Source: Gemmatimonadota bacterium (GTDB lineage Bacteria > ARS69). From it: DNA of 7,432 nt. The translations under genes were made by a program, and so were the position numbers. Positions 1 through 7,132 of the stretch are shown here, one piece after another. The notes beneath the pieces were generated by a model, which saw only the letters and a list, made by a program, of their open reading frames with translations, did no database searches and was not told the DNA's origin. Every line of letters begins with the position of its first letter. Within the stretch, counting starts at the first letter, position 1. The stretch spans positions 1 to 7,432 of the forward strand of contig BQJX01000126.1 of assembly GCA_021604925.1 (NCBI GenBank), read 5' to 3'.

Positions 1-725
1 ACTGCGGCGCCTGCGGCTTCCCGGGCTGCCGGCCGTTCGCGGAGGCGCTCGTCCAGGGACAGGTGCTCCCCGGCCAGTGCACCGTGAGCTCGGATCAGGG
101 CCGTCAGGAGATCGCCGCCTACCTGAACGTGGACGTGGGCGCCCAGGAGCGTCGGATCGCCCGGCTGGCGTGCGCCGGCGGAATCAACGTGGCCCGCAAT
201 CACGCCAAGTACCACGGGCTGGAGACGTGCCGGGCGGCCGCGCAGGTGGCCGGCGGCGGCAAGGGGTGCTTCTACGGTTGCCTGGGTCTCGGCGACTGCG
301 AGGTGGTCTGCGACTTCGACGCCATTCGCATGAACGAGCACTCGATCCCGGTCGTGGACGAGAACCTGTGCACTGCGTGCAATGACTGCGTGGAAGTCTG
401 CCCCAAGGACCTCTTCTCCCTGCAGCCGCAGAGTCGACGACTCTGGGTGGCCTGCAAGTCCCTCGAGGCCGGCGACGAACTCCTGGAGGACTGCGAGGTC
501 GCATGCACGGCCTGCGCCCGCTGCGCGTTGGACGCGCCCGATCTCATCACGATGCAGAACAACCTTCCCGTCGTGGACTACGGCGGGAAGCACGACACCC
601 AGGTACCGATCCAGCGTTGCCCCACGGGGGCCATCGTCTGGCTCGACTCGAACGGAACCGTAGTCAAGGGAGCCGCCGCCCGGAAGATCGTCCGGCGCGG
701 CGCACTTCGCGACGGCCCGACGTAG
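1..725 (+). CDS. rnfB: Electron transport complex subunit RnfB, 5'-truncated
   Basis: RnfB is the polyferredoxin subunit of the membrane Rnf complex (ferredoxin:NAD+ oxidoreductase, ion-pumping); it takes electrons from reduced ferredoxin. The frame is open from base 3, with 240 codons visible; the start and the expected N-terminal membrane anchor lie upstream. The visible part opens inside the RnfB-specific 4Fe-4S domain: CGACGFPGC, with Cys codons at 3, 12, 27 and 78 (C-x2-C-x4-C-x16-C). Next come single Cys at 171 and 228, then CFYGCLGLGDCEVVC (Cys at 267, 279, 297, 309), typical of RnfB from anaerobes. A classic ferredoxin motif follows, CTACNDCVEVCP (369, 378, 387, 399). The last motif (Cys at 492, 504, 513, 522) is odd: the usual closing Cys-Pro is Ala-Pro (534-539), and a distal Cys-Pro (618-623, RCPTGAI) follows, as in single-cluster ferredoxins. 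The TAG stop (723-725) is followed by a 56-base gap and then PFOR. The assignment is secure; the cluster count is inferred. Confidence 0.93.
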   Translation, partial: CGACGFPGCRPFAEALVQGQVLPGQCTVSSDQGRQEIAAYLNVDVGAQERRIARLACAGGINVARNHAKYHGLETCRAAAQVAGGGKGCFYGCLGLGDCEVVCDFDAIRMNEHSIPVVDENLCTACNDCVEVCPKDLFSLQPQSRRLWVACKSLEAGDELLEDCEVACTACARCALDAPDLITMQNNLPVVDYGGKHDTQVPIQRCPTGAIVWLDSNGTVVKGAAARKIVRRGALRDGPT

Positions 726-741
726 GGGAGCACCACAAGGG

Positions 742-765
742 CCGGGTGCCATCGGCTCGCACCGG
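742..765 (+). promoter_or_regulatory. Small hairpin between rnfB and the PFOR ribosome site
   Basis: GGTGC (745-749) can pair with GCACC (759-763) around a 9-base loop. Two more pairs (742-743 with 764-765) form if G744 is bulged. The hairpin sits just upstream of the PFOR Shine-Dalgarno sequence. It is too short and lacks a U-run, so it is not a terminator. It may affect translation or mRNA stability between the two genes, but in GC-rich sequence it could arise by chance. Confidence 0.18.
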
Positions 766-768
766 AAT

Positions 769-774
769 GGGGGA
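769..774 (+). promoter_or_regulatory. Ribosome binding site of the PFOR gene
   Basis: GGGGGA lies 7 bases before ATG 782 and supports that start. Two other in-frame starts exist, ATG at 767 and GTG at 746. The ATG has no good Shine-Dalgarno sequence at proper spacing; the GTG has AAGGG only 4 bases upstream. Confidence 0.6.
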
Positions 775-781
775 CAGCTCG

Positions 782-3700
782 ATGTCAGTACGTACTTTCG
801 CGCGCAAAGTGAAGAACGCGATGAACGAGAAGCGCCCCGACGTCAAGTACCCGGGGATTCGCGCCGCCATGGACGGCAACACGGCCGTCATCATGTGCGA
901 GCGGGAGTCGACGGATGGCGCCGGAGCCTACCCGATCACGCCGTCCACCCAGATGGGCGAGTACTGGGCGGAGAACGCGGCCGCGGGACACGTGAACATC
1001 TCCGAGCGCCCCCTCATCTTCGTCGAGCCGGAAGGGGAGCACGCGGCCGCCGCCGTGACCGCCGGGCTGTCCATGACCGGGCTGCGCGCTTCGAACTTCT
1101 CGTCCGGTCAGGGCATCGCGTACATGCACGAGTCGCTGTACGCAGCGGTCGGAAAGCGGCTGACCTACGTGCTGAACGTGGGCGCCCGCGCCATGACCAA
1201 GGCCACGTTGAACGTCCACGCCGGCCACGACGACTACCACTGCGTGGACGACACCGGGTTCTTCCAGCTCTTCGCCAAGGACGCGCAGTCCGCCGCGGAC
1301 CTCAACATCATGGCGCACCGGATCGCGGAGCTGGCGTTGACGCCGGGCATCGTGGCGCAGGACGGATTCCTCACGACGCATCTCATCGAGTCGATCCTGG
1401 TGCCGGAGCGCGAGCTGATCGCGGAGTACCTGGGCCGCCCCGAGGACATCATCGAAACGCCCACGCCCGCGCAACGCATCATCTACGGCGACAGCAGACG
1501 GCGCATTCCCGTGCTGTGGGACGTGGACAACCCGGTGATGGCCGGCCTGGTCCAGAACCAGGATTCCTACATGCAAAGCGTGGCGGCGCAGCGACCGTTC
1601 TTCTTTGATCACATTCGCGCCCTCACGGAACGCGCGTTCGCGGAGTTCACGGCGCTGACCGGACGCGAGTACGCGCGCGTGTCCACCTACCGCACCGACG
1701 ACGCGGAGTACGTCATCCTGGGACAGGGCAGCCTCATCCCGAGCGCCGAGGCGGTGGCGGACTATCTGCGCGACACGCGCGGACTCAAGGTGGGGGTGGT
1801 GGACCTGGTGATGTTCCGGCCGTTCCCGTCGGATCTGATCGGCCGGATTCTGAAGGGCAAGAAGGGCGTGGCCGTGCTGGAGCGCCTGGACCAGCCGCTG
1901 GCCGAGGACCTGCCGCTCATGCGCGAGATCCGCGCCACCGTGAGCAAGTGCCTGGAGAACGGCCGCGACCCCAAGAAGCCGGTCTTCCCGGAGCTGGCGT
2001 CCTACGCGTCGGCCGCGGACGCCCCTCGCCTGTACTCGGGCTCGTTCGGGATGGGCAGCCGCGACCTGCAGCCGGAGGGCATCGTGGGCGCGGTGGAGAA
2101 CATGCTGCCGGACGGCGGGCACAAGCGACAGTTCTACCTGTCCATCGACTTCCTGCGGGACAAGGCGATCACGCCGAAGCAGGAGATGTACCAGCAGACC
2201 ATCGAGAAGTCCTACCCGAACGTGAAGGCGCTGGCGATTCGCGGCTCCGAGAACCCGAACCTGATGCCGGAGAACAGCATCACCGTTCGATTCCACTCGG
2301 TGGGCGGCTGGGGCGCCATCACGACCGGGAAGAACCTGGCCATGACGCTGTTCGATCTGCTGGGCTACCACATCAAGGCCAACCCCAAGTACGGATCGGA
2401 GAAGAAAGGGCAGCCCACCACGTACTACCTGGCGGCGGCGCCGGAGCCGATCCGCGTGAACTGCGAGTACTTCCACGTGGACGTGGTGCTGTCCCCCGAC
2501 CCGAACGTGTTCCAGCACACGAACGCGCTCGCGGGACTCAAGGACGAGGGCGTCTTCATCATCCAGAGCGATGCCCCGTCGCCCGAGAAGGCGTGGGAGA
2601 GCATTCCTCCCTCGTTCCAGAAGATCATCATCGATCGCAGGATCCGCGTCTTCTACCTGGATGCATTCCAGGTGGCCCGCGACGAAGCCAGCGACCCGGC
2701 CCTGCAGCTCCGAATGCAGGGGATCGCGTTTCAGGGCGCGTTCTTTGCCGCCTCGCCGGTCATGGAACGGGCCGGGCTGGATGACGCCCGCCTGCTCGAC
2801 GCGATTCGCGACCAGCTCCAGGAGAAGTTCGGCTCCAAGGGCGCCCGCGTGGTGGAGGACAACATGCGGGTGGTGCGGCGTGGTTTCACGGAGGTGAAGC
2901 GGGTCGCGGTGGGCCCCATCACCGAGAGCGCCAACGGGAAGGCGTCGCGCAACGGCGAGCCCCCCATCCCCATGATGGTGCGGCCCATTCCACAGAGCGC
3001 CGCACCCGCCACGGACGTCCATCGGTTCTGGGAGCAGACCGGTAGCTTCTACGCCCGGGGAATGGGCAACGACAACCTCACCGATCCGTTCATCGGCCTG
3101 GGAGTGATGCCGGCCAGCTCGTCACTCTTCCGGGACATGACGCAGATCCGCTTCCAGCATCCGCAGTGGAACGCGGAGAACTGCACCGCGTGCGCCAAGT
3201 GCTACACGGTGTGTCCGGACACGGCGATTCCCGGACTCGTGAGCGAGGTGGGACCGGTGCTGGACACGGTGGTGCAGAGGATGCGCAAGCGCGGCCAGGC
3301 CACGAAGCATCTGCCGCGGGCCATCCGTCAGCTGGAAGGCACGCTGCGACCGCTGCTCAACGCCGCGGCCGAAACGGACTCCGTGAACCAGCTCCTGGAG
3401 CGCGCCATCCGCCAGACGCTGGAGACGAGTTCGCTGGAAGATGCGGAACGCGCCGAGCTGGAGAAGGAGTTCGACCTGTTCCGCGACGCCATGAACGACT
3501 TCCCGTTCGCCCTGTCGCGTCCGCACTACACGTTGCCGGAGAAGGACGCCCCGGGAGGGGGCGGTCTCCTGTCGATCACGGTGAATCCCTACACCTGCAA
3601 GGGCTGCATGGAGTGCGTGGAGGTCTGCGATGACGACGCGCTCGTCTCCGTCACGCAGACGGAAGAGTCCGTGGAACAACTGCGCGACCACTGGGACTTC

Positions 3701-5770
3701 TGGATGGACCTTCCGAACACGCCCAAGAAGTACATCCGCGTCTCGGATCTGGAGGAAGGCATCGGGGCTCTCGAGTCCATCCTCCTGGACAAGTCGAACT
3801 ACCTCGCGCTGGCCAGCGGCGACGGCGCCTGCCTCGGCTGTGCGGAGAAGACCGTGCTCCACCTGTTCACCGCCACGGTGGAAGCGCTGATGCAGCCGCG
3901 GATCGCGCGGCACCTCGCCAAGCTCGAGGACCTGATCGCCCGGCTGGAGCAGCACATCCAGCTCCGGCTCGTGCGCGAGATCAACGTGGGCGATCCCATG
4001 CACCAGGTGATCCGCGAGATCGGCGAGCAGGACGTCACGCTGGCCCGCATTGCCGAGCGGATGGAGTCGATCCTGGGCGGCGACGTCATCGACCAGGACT
4101 GGCTGCGCCACGTGACCGGCCTGGTGTCCAAGCTGAAGGACCTTCGCTGGCGCTACACGGACGGCACCACCGGCCGCGGCCGCTCCTCCATGGGCATGAT
4201 CAACGCCACCGGTTGCACGTCCGTGTGGGGCAGCACCTATCCCTTCAACCCGTACCCGTTCCCGTGGGCCAACCACCTGTTCCAGGACTCCCCGTCCATG
4301 GCCATGGGCGTCTTCGAAGGGCACATGGCCAAGATGGCCGACGGCTTCCGGGCGGTGCGACTGGCCGAGCTCGAGCTGAGCGGATCCACCAGGACCACGA
4401 AGGACGACGACGAGTTCACCTACTTCAACTGGCAGAAGTTCACGGACGAGGAGTGGGAGCTCTGCCCGCCGGTCGTGGCCGTCGGGGGCGATGGAGCGAT
4501 GTACGACATCGGCTTCCAGAACCTGTCCCGCGCCATGGCCTCGGGCAAGCCGATCAAGGTGGTGGTGGTGGACACGCAGCTCTACTCCAACACCGGCGGC
4601 CAGGCCTGCACTTCGGGGTTCATGGCCCAGGTCTCGGACATGGCCCAGCACGGCAAGGCGATCCAGGGCAAGGACGAGCCGCGCAAGGAGATCGGGCTGA
4701 TCGGCATGGCGCACCGCACCACGTACGTGCACCAGAGCACCATTGCCCATCCGAATCACATGATCGAAGGGTTCATCCGCGGACTCAAGGCGCGGCGGCC
4801 GGCGCTCTTCAACCTGTACACGTCGTGCCAGCCGGAGCACGGCATCGGCGACGACATGAGCTCGCACCAGGCCAAGCTGGCGGTGGAGTCGCGCGCCTAC
4901 CCGCTGTTCCGCTACGACCCGGACGCCGGCAAGACTCCGCGCGAGTGCTTTGACCTGGAGGGCAACCCGGCCATCGATCAGGACTGGCCGACCTACACGG
5001 TCCGCTACCTGGAAGACGGTCGCGAGCGCGAGATGACGCTGCCGATGACGTTCGCGGACTTCGCGATGACGGAGGTCCGGTTCCGCAAGCACTTCCGCGT
5101 GGCGCCGCCGGACACCTGGAACGCGAACATGGTGCCCCTCGCCGAGTTCCTCGAACTGGACGAGGACGAGCGCGAAGGCCGGTTCCCCTTTGTCTGGTCG
5201 GTCGACCGGGAGCAGCAGCTCAGTCGGCTCCTCGTCGCCCGCCCGATGGTGGCGTCCTGCGAAGAGCGAAGGGATTTCTGGGTCATGCTCCGGTCGCTGG
5301 CGGGCCAGGAGAAACCGGAAATCTCGCGCGCCGAGATCGAGCAGCAGGTCCGCAACCAGGTGGCCGGACAACTGGCCACGAGTCTGCTCCAGCTGGCCGG
5401 CGGGTCCGGCGACGATCTGGCCGCACTGGTGGGAGGCGCGCCGCTGCCGGGCGGGGCCCCCGCGCCCGGCGCCGCCGGAACCGCCGGAACCGCCTCACCG
5501 CCCGCGGCCGGAGCCGGCGACTTTGTCGCCCCCTGGATCGACACGCACGAGTGCACGTCGTGTGACGACTGCACCAACCTGAACCCGAAGCTCTTCCAGT
5601 ACAACGCGGACAAGAAGGCCGTGATCGGGGACCCGACCGCCGGCCCGTACCAGGATCTCGTGAAGGCCGCGGAGAAGTGTCCGGCCCGGATCATTCATCC
5701 GGGGCTGCCGCGGGACCGCAATGCGAAGGGCATGGACAAGTGGATCGCGCGTGGCGAGAAGTTCAACTAG
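782..5770 (+). CDS. nifJ: Long-form pyruvate:ferredoxin oxidoreductase with C-terminal ferredoxin
   Basis: This cytosolic enzyme converts pyruvate + CoA + oxidised ferredoxin to acetyl-CoA + CO2 + reduced ferredoxin. It has 1662 aa, against about 1170-1230 for classic NifJ. Domain I (about 30-290) has YPITPST (50-56), Glu86 and Arg136; these match Thr31, Glu64 and Arg114 of Desulfovibrio africanus PFOR at a constant offset of 22, favouring pyruvate as substrate. Domain II (about 305-470) has FRPF (345-348). The gamma-type domain III spans about 500-715. The two-cluster ferredoxin domain has Cys801/804/807/811 and Cys939/942/945/949, separated by a 127-residue, mostly helical insert. The thiamine diphosphate domain has GDG (1236-1238) and SNTGGQ (Asn1270). 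The proximal cluster is Cys1017, 1020, 1145 and 1349, with a coiled-coil-like insert (about 1030-1135) between the second and third. After about 1400 come an unfamiliar extension, an Ala/Pro/Gly linker (about 1540-1580) and a single-cluster ferredoxin module (Cys1591, 1594, 1597, 1633). Start ATG 782 has GGGGGA 7 bases upstream. The family is certain; domain borders are approximate. Confidence 0.95.
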   Translation: MSVRTFARKVKNAMNEKRPDVKYPGIRAAMDGNTAVIMCERESTDGAGAYPITPSTQMGEYWAENAAAGHVNISERPLIFVEPEGEHAAAAVTAGLSMTGLRASNFSSGQGIAYMHESLYAAVGKRLTYVLNVGARAMTKATLNVHAGHDDYHCVDDTGFFQLFAKDAQSAADLNIMAHRIAELALTPGIVAQDGFLTTHLIESILVPERELIAEYLGRPEDIIETPTPAQRIIYGDSRRRIPVLWDVDNPVMAGLVQNQDSYMQSVAAQRPFFFDHIRALTERAFAEFTALTGREYARVSTYRTDDAEYVILGQGSLIPSAEAVADYLRDTRGLKVGVVDLVMFRPFPSDLIGRILKGKKGVAVLERLDQPLAEDLPLMREIRATVSKCLENGRDPKKPVFPELASYASAADAPRLYSGSFGMGSRDLQPEGIVGAVENMLPDGGHKRQFYLSIDFLRDKAITPKQEMYQQTIEKSYPNVKALAIRGSENPNLMPENSITVRFHSVGGWGAITTGKNLAMTLFDLLGYHIKANPKYGSEKKGQPTTYYLAAAPEPIRVNCEYFHVDVVLSPDPNVFQHTNALAGLKDEGVFIIQSDAPSPEKAWESIPPSFQKIIIDRRIRVFYLDAFQVARDEASDPALQLRMQGIAFQGAFFAASPVMERAGLDDARLLDAIRDQLQEKFGSKGARVVEDNMRVVRRGFTEVKRVAVGPITESANGKASRNGEPPIPMMVRPIPQSAAPATDVHRFWEQTGSFYARGMGNDNLTDPFIGLGVMPASSSLFRDMTQIRFQHPQWNAENCTACAKCYTVCPDTAIPGLVSEVGPVLDTVVQRMRKRGQATKHLPRAIRQLEGTLRPLLNAAAETDSVNQLLERAIRQTLETSSLEDAERAELEKEFDLFRDAMNDFPFALSRPHYTLPEKDAPGGGGLLSITVNPYTCKGCMECVEVCDDDALVSVTQTEESVEQLRDHWDFWMDLPNTPKKYIRVSDLEEGIGALESILLDKSNYLALASGDGACLGCAEKTVLHLFTATVEALMQPRIARHLAKLEDLIARLEQHIQLRLVREINVGDPMHQVIREIGEQDVTLARIAERMESILGGDVIDQDWLRHVTGLVSKLKDLRWRYTDGTTGRGRSSMGMINATGCTSVWGSTYPFNPYPFPWANHLFQDSPSMAMGVFEGHMAKMADGFRAVRLAELELSGSTRTTKDDDEFTYFNWQKFTDEEWELCPPVVAVGGDGAMYDIGFQNLSRAMASGKPIKVVVVDTQLYSNTGGQACTSGFMAQVSDMAQHGKAIQGKDEPRKEIGLIGMAHRTTYVHQSTIAHPNHMIEGFIRGLKARRPALFNLYTSCQPEHGIGDDMSSHQAKLAVESRAYPLFRYDPDAGKTPRECFDLEGNPAIDQDWPTYTVRYLEDGREREMTLPMTFADFAMTEVRFRKHFRVAPPDTWNANMVPLAEFLELDEDEREGRFPFVWSVDREQQLSRLLVARPMVASCEERRDFWVMLRSLAGQEKPEISRAEIEQQVRNQVAGQLATSLLQLAGGSGDDLAALVGGAPLPGGAPAPGAAGTAGTASPPAAGAGDFVAPWIDTHECTSCDDCTNLNPKLFQYNADKKAVIGDPTAGPYQDLVKAAEKCPARIIHPGLPRDRNAKGMDKWIARGEKFN
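5474..5491 (+). repeat. Two tandem 9-base units in the PFOR linker
   Basis: GCCGGAACC occurs twice in a row (5474-5482 and 5483-5491) and encodes Ala-Gly-Thr twice. It lies within the low-complexity Ala/Pro/Gly linker joining the PFOR body to its C-terminal ferredoxin module. Such repeats are typical of flexible linkers that vary in length; no separate function is suggested. Confidence 0.5.
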
Positions 5771-5775
5771 GGGAG
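5770..5775 (+). promoter_or_regulatory. Ribosome binding site that fixes the rnfC TTG start
   Basis: GGGGAG begins on the last base of the PFOR stop codon and ends 7 bases before TTG 5783. The next in-frame candidate, ATG 5792, would be 16 bases away, too far. This favours the rare TTG start. The overlap with the PFOR stop suggests translational coupling. Confidence 0.65.
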
Positions 5776-5782
5776 CGCTGAC

Positions 5783-7132
5783 TTGAGACTGATGGGTTGG
5801 AAGACCTTCCGGCACGGCGTGCATCCGCCCGAGCTGAAGGACGAAACGAGCGGGCTGCCCATCCGGCAGTTCCCGTTCGCGCCGGTGCTCATCGTGCCGC
5901 TGAGCCAGCACCTGGGCAAGCCGGCCCTTCCGCTGGTCCAGGAAGGACAGGAAGTCCTGCGCGGCCAGCGGCTCGCCAAGGCGGACGGGTTCTTCTCGGT
6001 CTCGATGCACGCGCCCGCCTCGGGCGTGGTTCGCCGCATCGGCCTGGCTCCCAGCATCTCCGGTCGCATGACCACGGCGGTGTTCCTGGAGCCGTTCCCC
6101 GGGTCCACCCAGGAAGTCCTGGAGGGCACGCCCTGCCCCGTGGACACCGCCACTCCGGACGAGATCATCGCCGCGATCCAGGACGCGGGCGTGGTCGGTC
6201 TGGGCGGAGCGGCGTTCCCCACGCACGTGAAACTCAAGATCCCCGAAGGCAAGTCCGTGGACACGCTGATCATCAACGGCGTGGAGTGCGAGCCCTACCT
6301 CACCACCGATCACCGCGTGATGCTGGAACAGCGCGAGGACATCTACCTGGGCATCCGCTACCTGCTCAAGGCCACAAGCGTGGAACGCGTGATCATCGGC
6401 GTGGAGGCGAACAAGCCCGACGCCGCGCGCCATCTTCGCGAAGGGCTCCCGACGGACCTTCCGGTCACGGTCAGCGTGCTCCCGGTCAAGTACCCGCAGG
6501 GCGCGGAAAAGATGCTGATCTCCGCGTTGCTCGGCCGCGAGGTTCCTTCCGGCGGTCTGCCGCTGGACGTGCACGCGCTCTGCGTGAACGTGGCCACCAC
6601 CGCCGAGATCGGCCGGCTGCTGCCGCACGGCCGGGGAATCCAGGAACGCGCCATCACCATCACCGGACCCGCCGTCCGGGAGAAGGGCAACTACCGGATC
6701 CCGATGGGCACTCCGCTCCGCTTCCTCCTGGAGCAGGTGGGCGTGACGGATGAGGTGCATCGCGTGTTCCTGGGCGGCCCCATGATGGGGCACGCCGCTT
6801 CGAACCTGGACATCTCCATCACGAAGGGAACGTCCGGCGTGGTGGCGTTCACGGGCGTGGAATCCGACCGAACCCACGATCGCGAGTATCCGTGCATTCG
6901 ATGCGGCTACTGCCTGGACGCGTGCCCGCTGTTCCTGGATCCCTGCAAGCTGGGCGCCCTGGCCCGCAACGAGGAGCACGCCGTCATGGCCGAGGAGTTC
7001 CACCTGATGGACTGCTTCGAATGCGGAGCCTGCTCGTTCGTGTGCCCATCGCACATTCCCCTGGTCCAGCGGTTCCGCGTGGCCAAGGGCGCCGTTCGCA
7101 AGAAGGCGGCCCTGGAAAAGGCGGCGTCATGA
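5783..7132 (+). CDS. rnfC: Electron transport complex subunit RnfC
   Basis: RnfC is the peripheral cytoplasmic subunit of Rnf that binds NAD(H) and FMN and carries two 4Fe-4S clusters, linking the RnfB iron-sulfur chain to NAD+. The protein has 449 aa, the short form seen in many anaerobes; it lacks the long Ala/Lys-rich tail of E. coli RsxC. The N-terminal RnfC domain opens with TFRHGVHPPELKDET. The nucleotide/flavin-binding region, related to the complex I 51-kDa subunit, has GLGGAAFPTH (139-148), NGVECEPYLT (165-174) and YPQGAEKM. Two ferredoxin motifs close the protein: CIRCGYCLDACP (Cys371, 374, 377, 381) and CFECGACSFVCP (Cys411, 414, 417, 421). The start is TTG 5783, 12 bases after the PFOR stop, chosen from the GGGGAG spacing. 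The stop overlaps the rnfD start (ATGA), so the two are probably translationally coupled. All expected motifs are intact. Confidence 0.96.
   Translation: MRLMGWKTFRHGVHPPELKDETSGLPIRQFPFAPVLIVPLSQHLGKPALPLVQEGQEVLRGQRLAKADGFFSVSMHAPASGVVRRIGLAPSISGRMTTAVFLEPFPGSTQEVLEGTPCPVDTATPDEIIAAIQDAGVVGLGGAAFPTHVKLKIPEGKSVDTLIINGVECEPYLTTDHRVMLEQREDIYLGIRYLLKATSVERVIIGVEANKPDAARHLREGLPTDLPVTVSVLPVKYPQGAEKMLISALLGREVPSGGLPLDVHALCVNVATTAEIGRLLPHGRGIQERAITITGPAVREKGNYRIPMGTPLRFLLEQVGVTDEVHRVFLGGPMMGHAASNLDISITKGTSGVVAFTGVESDRTHDREYPCIRCGYCLDACPLFLDPCKLGALARNEEHAVMAEEFHLMDCFECGACSFVCPSHIPLVQRFRVAKGAVRKKAALEKAAS

Noticed and set aside
63..65. GTG 63 as the start of rnfB
   Set aside because: The same frame stays open upstream to base 3 and encodes the conserved CGACGFPGC motif, so the gene is cut by the window edge rather than starting here.
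742..765. Rho-independent terminator between rnfB and PFOR
   Set aside because: The stem is only 5 perfect pairs (7 with a bulge), the loop is 9 bases and there is no T-run after it.
503..781. N-terminal extension of PFOR by 93 codons into rnfB
   Set aside because: The frame is open, but the residues are the out-of-frame reading of rnfB. The family starts near the MDGNTAV motif, and ATG 782 has a good ribosome site. GTG 746 and ATG 767 remain possible but less likely starts.
785..3022. Long open frame on the minus strand (745 codons) opposite PFOR
   Set aside because: The + strand has an unmistakable PFOR here. The antisense product is rich in Arg, His, Val and Leu with no recognisable motifs, as expected from reverse reading of GC-rich codons.
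3122..5371. Second long minus-strand open frame (749 codons)
   Set aside because: It lies fully opposite conserved PFOR motifs (both ferredoxin motifs, GDG, proximal cysteines) and has the same low-information composition; it is an antisense shadow.
5399..5520. Frameshift or assembly error in the Ala/Pro/Gly-rich stretch of PFOR
   Set aside because: The frame stays open on both sides, and the sequence after it is a well-formed ferredoxin module ending 12 bases before rnfC. It reads as a genuine flexible linker.
5495..7054. Minus-strand open frame (519 codons) opposite rnfC
   Set aside because: It spans the end of PFOR and most of rnfC, both confidently coding on the + strand, and shows no domain of its own.
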